NCBI RefSeq assembly: GCF_019200975.1
Contig: NZ_JAHTMR010000012.1
Location: forward strand, 182,145-246,144
Direction: 5' to 3'
Source of the DNA: Pseudomonas sp. PD9R
Lineage (GTDB): Bacteria; Pseudomonadota; Gammaproteobacteria; Pseudomonadales; Pseudomonadaceae
Length of the DNA stretch: 64,000 nucleotides
This document shows, piece after piece, positions 25,482 through 33,737 of this stretch. Under the pieces are notes generated by a model. It was not told where the DNA came from. It did not search any database and worked only from the letters and a program-made list of their open reading frames with translations. The first letter of the stretch is position 1, and the number at the start of each line of letters is the position of its first letter. A program made the translations under genes and the position numbers.

Positions 25482-26411
25482 TTAGACCAGTTTCTCAAAC
25501 TCAGGGATTGCTTCGAACAGGTCCGCCACCAGGCCGTAATCGGCCACCTGGAAGATCGGCGCTTCTTCGTCCTTGTTGATCGCAACGATCACTTTGGAGT
25601 CTTTCATGCCGGCCAGGTGCTGGATCGCGCCGGAGATACCGACCGCGATGTACAGCTGTGGAGCAACGATCTTGCCGGTCTGACCGACCTGCATGTCGTT
25701 GGGTACGAAACCTGCGTCGACCGCAGCGCGGGAAGCGCCGACAGCAGCGCCCAGCTTGTCAGCCAGAGCGTACAGGTGCTTGAAGTTGTCGCCGTTCTGC
25801 ATGCCACGGCCGCCGGAAACGACGATCTTGGCAGCGGTCAGTTCCGGACGATCGGACTTGGCCAGCTCTTCGCCAACGAAGCTGGAGGTGCCAGCGTCAT
25901 GAGCTGCAGCAACGACTTCAACGGCCGCCGAACCACCTTCAGCGGCAACCGGGTCGAAACCGGTGGCGCGCACAGTGATCACTTTCACTGCAGCGTTCGA
26001 TTGAACGGTAGCGATAGCATTGCCGGCGTAGATCGGACGCTTGAAGGTGTCAGCGCTTTCTACCGAGATGATCTCGGAGATCTGGTCAACGTCCAGTGCA
26101 GCGGCAACGCGCGGCAGGATGTTTTTGCCGTTGGAGGTGGCGGCAGCCAGGATGTGGCTGTAACCCTTGCCCAATTCAGCAACCAGAGGCGCGACGTTTT
26201 CCGGCAGTTGGTGAGCGTAGGCAGCGTTGTCGGCCACCAGCACTTTAGCCACGCCGGCGATTTTCGCAGCGGCTTCCGCCACGGCGCCAACGCCTTGACC
26301 GGCAACCAGAACGTGGATGTCACCACCGATTTTAGCGGCAGCAGCCACGGTATTCAGTGTGGCCGGGGCCACTACTTTGTTGTCGTGTTCAGCGATTACC
26401 AAGATAGTCAT
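25482..26411 (-). CDS. etfA: Electron transfer flavoprotein subunit alpha
   Basis: 309 residues. ETF accepts electrons from acyl-CoA and other dehydrogenases and passes them to ETF-ubiquinone oxidoreductase. The C-terminal FAD domain carries the alpha-ETF signature: VVSGGRGMQNGDNF, LGAAVGASRAAVDAGFVPNDMQVGQTGKIVAPQLYIAVGISGAIQHLAGM and the DLFEAIPEF end. The N-terminal domain starts MTILVIAEHDNKVVAPATLN. It follows etfB by 2 bp on the minus strand and is closed by a strong terminator. Confidence 0.97.
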   Translation of the reverse strand: MTILVIAEHDNKVVAPATLNTVAAAAKIGGDIHVLVAGQGVGAVAEAAAKIAGVAKVLVADNAAYAHQLPENVAPLVAELGKGYSHILAAATSNGKNILPRVAAALDVDQISEIISVESADTFKRPIYAGNAIATVQSNAAVKVITVRATGFDPVAAEGGSAAVEVVAAAHDAGTSSFVGEELAKSDRPELTAAKIVVSGGRGMQNGDNFKHLYALADKLGAAVGASRAAVDAGFVPNDMQVGQTGKIVAPQLYIAVGISGAIQHLAGMKDSKVIVAINKDEEAPIFQVADYGLVADLFEAIPEFEKLV

Positions 26412-26413
26412 GA

Positions 26414-27163
26414 TTAGATTACCTTCGCTTCGTTTTTCAGTTTCTCGACCAATTCAGCCACCGACTTGACCTTGATACCCGCGCTGCGTGCAGCTGGCGC
26501 TTCGACTTTCACGGTCTTGTTGGTGGAGGCGGTGGAAACGCCCAAAGCGTCCGGAGTCAGCACTTCGAGAGGCTTCTTCTTGGCTTTCATGATGTTTGGC
26601 AGAGACGCGTAGCGCGGCTCGTTCAAACGCAGGTCGGTGGTGACGATGGCCGGCAGCTTCAGGGAAACTGTCTGCGCGCCGCCGTCGACTTCGCGAGTCA
26701 CGGCAACGCTGTCGCCACTGATTTCGACTTTGGACGCGAATGTGCCCTGACCGTAACCGCTCAATGCCGCGAGCATCTGGCCAGTCTGGTTGTTGTCGCT
26801 GTCGATGGCTTGTTTGCCAAGGATCACCAGCTGAGGCTGTTCCTTGTCGACAACAGCTTTCAACAGTTTGGCAACGGCCAGGGAAGTCAGATCTTCAGCG
26901 GATTCGACGAGGATGGCGCGGTCGGCACCCAGAGCCAGCGCGGTGCGCAGTTGCTCTTGAGCGGTGGACGGGCCTACGGAGACGACGACGATTTCAGTCG
27001 CAACACCTTTCTCTTTCAGGCGTACGGCTTCTTCCACGGCGATTTCGCAGAACGGGTTCATCGACATCTTGACGTTGGCAAGATCGACGCCGGAATTGTC
27101 CGCCTTGACGCGAACCTTGACGTTGTAATCAACAACGCGTTTGACAGCTACAAGAACCTTCAT
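26414..27163 (-). CDS. etfB: Electron transfer flavoprotein subunit beta
   Basis: 249 residues, the AMP-binding beta subunit of ETF. Family motifs: MKVLVAVKRVVDYNVKVRVK start, VKMSMNPFCEIAVEEAVRLKEKG, ALALGADRAILVE, QLVILGKQAIDSDNNQTGQMLA and LRLNEPRYASLPNIMKAKKKP. The start has GAGGAAT upstream of ATG. The downstream etfA begins 2 bp after the stop, so stoichiometric co-translation is likely. Divergent from etfQO across a 548-bp intergenic region with several candidate control sites. Confidence 0.97.
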   Translation of the reverse strand: MKVLVAVKRVVDYNVKVRVKADNSGVDLANVKMSMNPFCEIAVEEAVRLKEKGVATEIVVVSVGPSTAQEQLRTALALGADRAILVESAEDLTSLAVAKLLKAVVDKEQPQLVILGKQAIDSDNNQTGQMLAALSGYGQGTFASKVEISGDSVAVTREVDGGAQTVSLKLPAIVTTDLRLNEPRYASLPNIMKAKKKPLEVLTPDALGVSTASTNKTVKVEAPAARSAGIKVKSVAELVEKLKNEAKVI

Positions 27164-27233
27164 GGATTCCTCGTTACTCTCCGGTGAAAAGAAAGTCGCC
27201 TAGGCGAACCTGGCGGTTGATGCTCATCGGGCG

Positions 27234-27410
27234 CAAGGGCACCTCTAAAAACGCCGGCAAAGTGTCAAGTGACCATCGCTCACGATGCTCATGACCGTTC
27301 GTCAGTAGTGACCAACGAGTCATTCAATATCGCGACGTGTAAACTGCGCGCCAAACCTGCACTGCGCATCACCTTGCATTGCCATCGCCCTGTCTTTAGA
27401 GGTGCTCTTG
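27234..27410. repeat. Candidate MITE-like element between etfB and etfQO
   Basis: CAAGGGCACCTCTAAA (27234-27249) and its inverted copy TTTAGAGGTGCTCTTG (27395-27410) match at 15 of 16 positions and bound 177 bp without a gene. No clear target duplication is visible. It could instead be a pair of regulatory sites. Confidence 0.35.
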
Positions 27411-27453
27411 AAACCAACAGTCAGCCTACGGCGAGCGCAAAACCGCCCGTATC

Positions 27454-27479
27454 TTGACCGGAACACCTATTCCGGTCAA
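27454..27479. promoter_or_regulatory. Perfect 10-bp inverted repeat in the etf intergenic region
   Basis: TTGACCGGAA and TTCCGGTCAA are exact complements separated by CACCTA. Outer CCGTA/TACGG extend the symmetry with a 2-nt offset. There is no T-tract on either side, so an operator is more likely than a terminator. Lies about 75 bp upstream of the etfQO promoter. Confidence 0.5.
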
Positions 27480-27539
27480 TACGGAAAAATAGCCGTTCAT
27501 AAGCCGCGTGACTTTGATTTCTCTGGCTTTGAGCCAATT

Positions 27540-27584
27540 CAAACAAACGTTTGTATTGGACCCTGAGAGTGGTGTAGATATAAT
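27540..27584 (+). promoter_or_regulatory. etfQO promoter with PsrA-like operator
   Basis: TTGGAC (27556-27561), a 17-bp spacer and a perfect TATAAT (27579-27584) form a strong sigma70 promoter directed at etfQO. Directly upstream, CAAACAAACGTTTG (27540-27553) fits the CAAAC-N4-GTTTG pattern I know for the fatty-acid-responsive regulator PsrA. Binding by PsrA is inferred. Confidence 0.7.
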
Positions 27585-27711
27585 GCGCCACCCAGAGAGA
27601 AAGGTCGGTCATTGATTATTACCTTCAGCGTTTGCCTCAAGGAAATAACGAATGCGACATCAAACCTCCAATTAGAAAAAAAACTGTTGAGCCTTGAGTA
27701 GGAGATAACCT

Positions 27712-29376
27712 GTGGAACGCGAATACATGGAATTCGACGTGGTCATCGTCGGTGCCGGCCCCGCTGGTCTTTCCGCTGCCTGCCGATTGAAGCAGAAGGC
27801 CGCCGAAGCCGGTAAGGAAATCAGCGTCTGCGTGGTCGAAAAAGGCTCCGAAGTCGGTGCTCACATCTTGTCCGGTGCCGTGTTCGAACCACGCGCCCTG
27901 AACGAATTGTTCCCGGACTGGAAAGAACTCGGCGCGCCGCTGAACACGCCAGTCACCCGCGACGACATCTTCGTTCTGAAAAACGCAGACAGCGCGCAAA
28001 AAATTCCTGACCTATTTGTGCCCAAGACCATGCACAACGAAGGCAACTACATCATCTCGCTGGGCAACCTGTGCCGCTGGCTGGCCCAACAGGCCGAGAA
28101 CCTGGGCGTGGAAATCTACCCGGGCTTCGCCGCTCAGGAAGCGCTGATCGACGAGAACGGCGTGGTTCGCGGGATCATCACCGGCGACCTGGGCGTTGAC
28201 CGCGAAGGTCACCCGAAAGAAGGCCTGTACACCCCTGGCATGGAACTGCGTGGCAAATACACGCTGTTCGCCGAAGGTTGCCGTGGCCACATCGGCAAGC
28301 AACTGATCAAGCGCTTCAATCTCGACAGTGATGCCGACGCGCAGCACTACGGCATCGGCCTGAAAGAAATCTGGGAAATCGATCCAGCCAAGCATCAGCC
28401 AGGCCTGGTGGTTCACACCGCCGGTTGGCCGCTGGACATCATGGGCACCGAGAACACCGGTGGCTCGTTCCTCTATCACCTGGAAAACAATCAGGTGGTA
28501 GTCGGTCTGATCGTTGATTTGTCCTACAGCAACACTTACTTGTCGCCGTTCGATGAGTTCCAGCGCCTCAAGCATCACCCGGTACTGAAGCAGTACCTGG
28601 AAGGCGGCAAGCGCATCAGCTATGGCGCTCGCGCCATCTGCAAGGGTGGCCTGAACTCGCTGCCGAAAATGGTCTTCAAGGGCGGCGCGCTGATCGGTTG
28701 CGATCTCGGCACCCTGAACTTCGCCAAGATCAAGGGCAGCCACACCGCGATGAAGTCCGGCATGCTCGCCGCTGAATCGGTGGCTGACGCACTGTTCGCT
28801 GAAAAGGACGGCACCGAAGAGCTGACCACTTACGTCAATGCCTTCAAGAAGAGCTGGCTCTACGACGAACTGTTCGCCAGCCGTAACTTTGGCCCGGCGA
28901 TCCACAAGTTCGGCGCCATCGTCGGTGGTGGTTTCAACTGGCTGGACCAGAACATCTTCGGCGGCAAACTGCCGTTCACCCTGCACGACACCAAGCCGGA
29001 TTACGCTTGCCTGAAGCTGGCGGCCGACTGCAAGAAGATCGACTACCCGAAACCGGACGGCAAGCTCAGCTTCGACAAATTGAGCTCGGTGTTCATCTCC
29101 GGTACCAACCATGAAGAAGAACAGCCGTGCCACCTGAAGCTGACCGATCCAAGCATCCCGATCAGCAAGAACCTGCCGTTGTACGATGAGCCTGCTCAGC
29201 GTTACTGCCCGGCTGGTGTGTACGAAGTGATTACCAAGGAAGACGGCGAGAAGCGCTTCCAGATCAATGCCCAGAACTGCGTTCACTGCAAGACCTGTGA
29301 CATCAAGGACCCTTCGCAGAACATCACCTGGGTGACGCCGGAAGGCGCTGGCGGCCCGACTTACCCGAACATGTAA
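27712..29376 (+). CDS. Electron transfer flavoprotein-ubiquinone oxidoreductase
   Basis: 554 residues, membrane-associated ETF-QO that takes electrons from ETF and reduces ubiquinone. FAD loop VVIVGAGPAGLSAACRLKQKA near the N-terminus; the RGKYTLFAEGCRGHIGKQL and GCDLGTLNFAKIKGSHTAMKSGMLAAE segments are typical. The C-terminal 4Fe-4S domain has CPAGVYEV and the cluster CVHCKTC at about residues 523-529, ending in the GGGP-like GAGGPTYPNM tail. I accept GTG 27712 as start because GGAG lies 7 nt upstream. It is divergent from etfBA and closed by a terminator hairpin. Confidence 0.96.
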   Translation: MEREYMEFDVVIVGAGPAGLSAACRLKQKAAEAGKEISVCVVEKGSEVGAHILSGAVFEPRALNELFPDWKELGAPLNTPVTRDDIFVLKNADSAQKIPDLFVPKTMHNEGNYIISLGNLCRWLAQQAENLGVEIYPGFAAQEALIDENGVVRGIITGDLGVDREGHPKEGLYTPGMELRGKYTLFAEGCRGHIGKQLIKRFNLDSDADAQHYGIGLKEIWEIDPAKHQPGLVVHTAGWPLDIMGTENTGGSFLYHLENNQVVVGLIVDLSYSNTYLSPFDEFQRLKHHPVLKQYLEGGKRISYGARAICKGGLNSLPKMVFKGGALIGCDLGTLNFAKIKGSHTAMKSGMLAAESVADALFAEKDGTEELTTYVNAFKKSWLYDELFASRNFGPAIHKFGAIVGGGFNWLDQNIFGGKLPFTLHDTKPDYACLKLAADCKKIDYPKPDGKLSFDKLSSVFISGTNHEEEQPCHLKLTDPSIPISKNLPLYDEPAQRYCPAGVYEVITKEDGEKRFQINAQNCVHCKTCDIKDPSQNITWVTPEGAGGPTYPNM

Positions 29377-29393
29377 GCCGAACGCCTAAACAA

Positions 29394-29419
29394 CGAGGCT
29401 CCCGAATGGGGGCCTTTTT
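29394..29419 (+). terminator. Rho-independent terminator of etfQO
   Basis: AGGCTCCC and GGGGGCCT form an 8-bp stem (one G-T pair) with a GAAT loop, followed by TTTTTG. Confidence 0.85.
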
Positions 29420-29452
29420 GTTGCCTGAAATTCATGACCTGACACTGATTTC

Positions 29453-29546
29453 CTGTAGGAGCCAAGCTTGCTCGCGATAGCGGTGTGCCAGACGACAACA
29501 ATGACGAATGATAAACCGCCATCGCGAGCAAGCTCGGCTCTTACAG
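29453..29546. repeat. REP/BIME inverted repeat (TCGCGAGCAAGCT type)
   Basis: TGTAGGAGCCAAGCTTGCTC near 29454 faces GCGAGCAAGCTCGGCTCTTA near 29525-29544, between the convergent etfQO and IclR genes. Confidence 0.85.
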
Positions 29547-29555
29547 AGTTTGTGT

Positions 29556-30359
29556 TTAAACCTTCAGGCCCAGCTCCGCCGACAACCGCGCTGTCACCCC
29601 TTTGATCAACGGGATCAGCTCGGCCATTTTCTCCAGCGGCATGTACGGCACGGTACTGGCGATGCTGATACCCGCCACTATGCGCTTGCTGGCATCACGA
29701 ATCGGCGCCGCCACACAACGAATTGACGGTTCGTTGTCTTCCAGGTCGAAGGCATAACCACCGGCCACGTACTCGACCATGCGCTGTTCAAACTGCTCCC
29801 AGGACTGCTCCGGGTGCTGCGGCCAAAACAGGTTTTTCCCACCCGCCGGCAGGCTGACTTCGTACAACCGCTGCCACTCTTGCGGCGTGTCATCAAGCAT
29901 CAGCGCCTTGCCGATCCCGGTGCGTGCCAGCGGCATGCGATGACCAACCCGCGAACGCATTTCCGGGCCATTGCGCCCCGGATTCTTGTGCAGGTACAGG
30001 ACCTCGTCACCTTCACGGATCGCCAGGTGAATGGTGTCACCGGTCAACGCCGACAACTCATCCAAATATGGCCCAGCCAGGGTCACCAGTGGCAACTCCT
30101 CACGCGCCTGGAACCCCAGTTCGATCAGCTTCGGCCCCAACAGATAACCGACTTGCGGCACCACCCGCAGATAGCGCTCGTCCACCAGGCAACTGGCCAG
30201 ACGATGGGTGGTGCTGCGCGTGGTGCCGATCAACCGGGCGATTTCCTTGAGATCGCGAGCGCCGCTGGCCACGGCCTGAACCACACCCAGACCGCGAAGC
30301 AGTGTCTGGGTGCCGGTCGGCGCAGCGTCCTTGGCGATTTTTGGGGCGTCTTCCTGCAT
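29556..30359 (-). CDS. IclR family transcriptional regulator (likely of galactonate genes)
   Basis: 267 residues: N-terminal winged helix (LLRGLGVVQAVASGARDLKEIARLIGTTRSTTHRLASCLV, about 20-75) and the C-terminal IclR effector domain (PYLDELSALTGDTIHLAIREGDEVLYLHKNPG, then VAGISIASTVPYMPLEKM). It lies last in the dgo block, in the same direction and 60 bp beyond the transporter. It probably responds to galactonate or a downstream intermediate and acts at the dgoK promoter element described at 34770-34827. This is inferred from position only. E. coli uses an unrelated-type (GntR) regulator, DgoR, for the same pathway. Confidence 0.85.
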   Translation of the reverse strand: MQEDAPKIAKDAAPTGTQTLLRGLGVVQAVASGARDLKEIARLIGTTRSTTHRLASCLVDERYLRVVPQVGYLLGPKLIELGFQAREELPLVTLAGPYLDELSALTGDTIHLAIREGDEVLYLHKNPGRNGPEMRSRVGHRMPLARTGIGKALMLDDTPQEWQRLYEVSLPAGGKNLFWPQHPEQSWEQFEQRMVEYVAGGYAFDLEDNEPSIRCVAAPIRDASKRIVAGISIASTVPYMPLEKMAELIPLIKGVTARLSAELGLKV

Positions 30360-30419
30360 ATCCAGCCTTTACCGTTGAGCGAGTGAACGGGCGGCATTAT
30401 GGTCGTCCGATGGCTGCTA

Positions 30420-31730
30420 CTACAACTCGATACGCTCGACCTTGCCCACCAGCAAGATGTAGGAAAGTGCCCCCATCAACGCCAGAACCGAGATATAGGT
30501 AATCGCTGGAGCAAACGAATCGCCCGTGGCGAGGAAACCGATGACAATCGGCGTGGCGATAGCCGACAGGTTGCCGATGAAGTTGAACACCCCGCCGGTC
30601 AATCCCAACAACCGCGCTGGCGCCAGGGTCGACACCAACGACCAGGTGATGGAAGCGAGGCCATTACCGAAGAACGCCAATGCGAGGAAGGCAATCACCA
30701 ACGGCGTGGATTCGACGAAGTTAGCACCAATGATCGAAGTGGAAATCAGCAGGCCACTGATGATTGGCAGCTTGCGAGCGAAACCTACCGTGTAGCCGCG
30801 ACGGATCAAAAAGTCCGAGAAAAACCCCGAACACAGCACACCAATGAACGCGGCGAGAAACGGCAGCGACGCCAACAGGCCGGACTTGATGAAGTCCATG
30901 CCACGGTATTTCACCAGGTAGGTCGGGAACCAGGTCAGGAAAAACCACAGCGTCGAGTTGAGGCAGAACTGGCCGAGGTAGATGCCCCAGAGTTTGCGTT
31001 TGCTCAGGACAATCCCCAGGTCGGTCCAGCTGAACTTGGCTTTGACTTTGGCTTGCTCGGCCTGAATATCCACCAACCCGCCGCCTTCGCGGATCAGGTC
31101 GATTTCAGCTTCGTTGGCGCCTTTGAAATCCCGTGGTTCGCGATACACCGCGTACCAGATCACCGCCCAGAGAATGCCCACCGCGCCGGTAGCGACGAAT
31201 ACCATGTGCCAACCGAATTCGTGCTGAAGCCAGGCCAGAACCGGCGTCAAAAATGCAAGACCGACAAATTGCCCAGAGGTATAGAAACCAATGGCCGTGG
31301 CGCGCTCACGCTCGGGAAACCAGGTGGTTACTACACGGCTGTTGATTGGATACGCCGGCGCTTCGAGAGCGCCCACCGCCATGCGCAACACGAACAACGC
31401 GATAAAACTGGCGGCGAAGCCGAGCATCACCGTGGCCACCGACCACAACAGCAATGCGACGCTGTAGAGAATTCGCGGCGGAACCCGGTCCACCAGCCAG
31501 CCGCCGGGGATCTGCATGGCGGCGTAGGTCCAGCCGAACGCGGAGAAGATCAGCCCGACGTGAATCGGATCGATGCCCAGGTCGCTGGTCAACGCCGGGG
31601 CGGCGATCGACAGGTTGCTGCGGTCCAGGTAGTTGATCACCACGGTGATGAACAGCAGGACCATGATGAAAAACCGCTTGCGGCTCGGCGTCACCAACGA
31701 CGCCTGCCCGGTGAGGGTTTGCGGTTGCAT
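30420..31730 (-). CDS. dgoT: MFS transporter, D-galactonate/hexonate family
   Basis: 436 residues, 12 predicted membrane helices of the anion:cation symporter branch of the MFS (ACS family). The first helix pair reads FFIMVLLFITVVINYLDRSNLSIAAPAL, with the NYLDRSNLS motif common to GudP/DgoT/ExuT. The loop GWLVDRVPPRILYS follows, and a second-half repeat begins near residue 240. It likely imports galactonate with protons. Symbol given by family and context (between dgoD and the IclR regulator), not by a unique motif. 170 bp containing a REP separate it from dgoD, so it may be partly independent of the operon. Confidence 0.85.
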   Translation of the reverse strand: MQPQTLTGQASLVTPSRKRFFIMVLLFITVVINYLDRSNLSIAAPALTSDLGIDPIHVGLIFSAFGWTYAAMQIPGGWLVDRVPPRILYSVALLLWSVATVMLGFAASFIALFVLRMAVGALEAPAYPINSRVVTTWFPERERATAIGFYTSGQFVGLAFLTPVLAWLQHEFGWHMVFVATGAVGILWAVIWYAVYREPRDFKGANEAEIDLIREGGGLVDIQAEQAKVKAKFSWTDLGIVLSKRKLWGIYLGQFCLNSTLWFFLTWFPTYLVKYRGMDFIKSGLLASLPFLAAFIGVLCSGFFSDFLIRRGYTVGFARKLPIISGLLISTSIIGANFVESTPLVIAFLALAFFGNGLASITWSLVSTLAPARLLGLTGGVFNFIGNLSAIATPIVIGFLATGDSFAPAITYISVLALMGALSYILLVGKVERIEL

Positions 31731-31786
31731 GAGGAGTGCCTCTTATTATGTTTATTGAGGTCGTTCTGAAGATTGACACTTAACCC

Positions 31787-31877
31787 TTGTGGGAGTGAGC
31801 CTGCTCGCGATAGCGGTGGGTCATTCAGCATTAATGGCGACTGACACACCTTCGCGAGCAGGCTCGCTCCTACAGGG
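31787..31877. repeat. REP/BIME inverted repeat (TCGCGAGCAGGCTCGCTCCTAC type)
   Basis: TTGTGGGAGTGAGCCTGCTC near 31787 faces CGCGAGCAGGCTCGCTCCTA near 31854-31873. It interrupts the dgoD-dgoT junction. Confidence 0.85.
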
Positions 31878-31900
31878 AATGGTGGTGAATCAAACAACAC

Positions 31901-33049
31901 TCACCACTCGGCAAAACTGCCATCGGCATGACGCCAGATCGGGTTGCGCCAGCGGTGGCCGACCGCTGCGCGTTCGATCACGTATTCCTCGTTGATCTCG
32001 ATGCCCAGGCCCGGGCCATTCGGGATCTTTACGAAGCCTTTGTCGTAGTCGAACACCCGCGGATCTTTAACGTAGTCCAGCAGGTCGTTGCTCTCGTTGT
32101 AGTGAATGCCGAGACTCTGCTCCTGGATGAACGCGTTGTAGCAAACCGCGTCCAGTTGCAGGCAAGCCGCCAGCGCAATCGGGCCCAACGGGCAATGCAG
32201 CGCCAGCGCCACGTCGTAGGCTTCGGCCATGTTGGCGATCTTGCGGGTTTCGGTGATACCGCCAGCGTGGGACGCATCGGGCTGGATGATGTCGACATAA
32301 CCTTCGCTGAGCACGCGCTTGAAATCCCACCGCGAGAACAAACGCTCGCCCAGGGCAATCGGCGTGCTGGTCAGCGGCGCCAGTTCCTTCAGCGCTTCGT
32401 AGTTTTCGCTGAGCACCGGCTCTTCAATGAACATCAGTTTGTACGGGTCGAGTTCCTTCATCAGCACCTTGGCCATCGGCTTGTGCACCCGGCCATGAAA
32501 GTCCACACCGATGCCGACGTTCGGGCCTACTGCGTCACGCACCGCCGCGACGTTGGCCAGGGCCAGATCGACTTTCTCGAAGGTATCGAGGAACTGCAGC
32601 TCTTCGGTGCCGTTCATTTTCACTGCGGTAAAGCCGCGCGAGACCGCTTCTTTTGCCGCGCGCGCGGTGTCCGCCGGACGGTCGCCGCCGATCCACGAAT
32701 ACACACGAATCTTGTCCCGCACCTGACCGCCCAGCAGATCGCTGACCGACACACCCAGCGCCTTGCCCTTGATGTCCCACAATGCCTGATCGATACCGGC
32801 CAGGGCGCTCATGTGGATTGCGCCACCACGGTAAAAGCCGCCGCGATAGAGCACGGTCCAGATGTCTTCGATGTTGCGTGGGTCTTTGCCGATCAGGTAG
32901 TCGGACAATTCTTCAACGGCGGCGGCAACGGTGTGGGCGCGACCTTCAACCACGGGCTCGCCCCACCCGGTTACACCTTCGTCGGTTTCGACTTTGAGGA
33001 AGCACCAGCGTGGCGGAACGATGAAGGTGGTCAGTTTGGTGATTTTCAT
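31901..33049 (-). CDS. dgoD: D-galactonate dehydratase
   Basis: 382 residues, same length as E. coli DgoD. Enolase-superfamily enzyme (mandelate racemase subgroup) that dehydrates D-galactonate to 2-keto-3-deoxygalactonate with Mg2+. Conserved features: the N-terminal cap MKITKLTTFIVPPRWCFLK, then the metal ligands in GIGVDFHGR, FIEEPV and IALGERLFSR, and the catalytic His-Asp region PDASHAGGITETRKIA and HCPLGPIALAA. The C-terminal GPGLGIEINEEYV and WRNPIWRHADGSFAEW are diagnostic. Second step of the oxidative route after lactone hydrolysis. 48 bp downstream of dgoA, same strand. Confidence 0.96.
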   Translation of the reverse strand: MKITKLTTFIVPPRWCFLKVETDEGVTGWGEPVVEGRAHTVAAAVEELSDYLIGKDPRNIEDIWTVLYRGGFYRGGAIHMSALAGIDQALWDIKGKALGVSVSDLLGGQVRDKIRVYSWIGGDRPADTARAAKEAVSRGFTAVKMNGTEELQFLDTFEKVDLALANVAAVRDAVGPNVGIGVDFHGRVHKPMAKVLMKELDPYKLMFIEEPVLSENYEALKELAPLTSTPIALGERLFSRWDFKRVLSEGYVDIIQPDASHAGGITETRKIANMAEAYDVALALHCPLGPIALAACLQLDAVCYNAFIQEQSLGIHYNESNDLLDYVKDPRVFDYDKGFVKIPNGPGLGIEINEEYVIERAAVGHRWRNPIWRHADGSFAEW

Positions 33050-33097
33050 CTGTTTGTCTCTCTTGTTAGACGTAGCGCTCGCAGCGCCAAAAAAGTC

Positions 33098-33718
33098 TTA
33101 GCGAAGGGCTTTCCAGGCAGCGACGTAAGCCTTGGCATTGGCCGCCACTTGCTCGGGTGTCATGCCCGGCTTGAACAGACCGGAACCGAGGCCGAAGCCT
33201 TTTACGCCGGCATCGATAAACACCTGCATGTTGTCCGGAGTGATCCCGCCAACCGGCGCGAGGATGGTCCCGGCAGGCAACACGGCGAGCCAGGCTTTGA
33301 CGACCGCCGGGCCCATCTGCTCGGCCGGGAACATCTTCAGCACATCCGCGCCTTCGGCCAGTGCCGCGAAGGCTTCGGTCGGTGTGGCGACACCCGGCGA
33401 CAGATACAAACCGGCCGCCTTTGCCGCACGCAGCACTTTGGGATCGCTGTGGGGCATGACGATCACCTGGCCGCCCGCCGCTTTCACTTGCTCGACCTGT
33501 TCCGGTGTCAGCACCGTGCCGGCACCGATCAGGCAATCAGCGGGCAAGGTATTGCGCAAGATGCGGATACTTTCGTACGGCTCGGGGGAATTAAGCGGCA
33601 CTTCGATGACGCGAAATCCGGCGGCATACAGGACTTCACCGATGGCGGCTGCTTCCTGTGGACGCAGGCCGCGCAGGATCGCGATCAGACCGTTTTGCGC
33701 CAGTGCTTGTTTGAGCAT
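33098..33718 (-). CDS. dgoA: 2-dehydro-3-deoxy-6-phosphogalactonate aldolase
   Basis: 206 residues, class I aldolase of the KDPG/KDPGal family, yielding pyruvate and glyceraldehyde-3-phosphate. The active-site features are IAILRGLRPQEA near the N-terminus, IGAGTVLTPEQVEQV, VMPHSDPKV, and the Schiff-base Lys in VLKMFPAEQ. AGGITPDNMQVF-like VGGITPDNMQVF binds the phosphate. 206 residues is the single-domain form. It begins 19 bp after the dgoK stop and lies upstream of dgoD. Confidence 0.95.
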   Translation of the reverse strand: MLKQALAQNGLIAILRGLRPQEAAAIGEVLYAAGFRVIEVPLNSPEPYESIRILRNTLPADCLIGAGTVLTPEQVEQVKAAGGQVIVMPHSDPKVLRAAKAAGLYLSPGVATPTEAFAALAEGADVLKMFPAEQMGPAVVKAWLAVLPAGTILAPVGGITPDNMQVFIDAGVKGFGLGSGLFKPGMTPEQVAANAKAYVAAWKALR

Positions 33719-33737
33719 GTCATAGCTCCAGTCAGGT

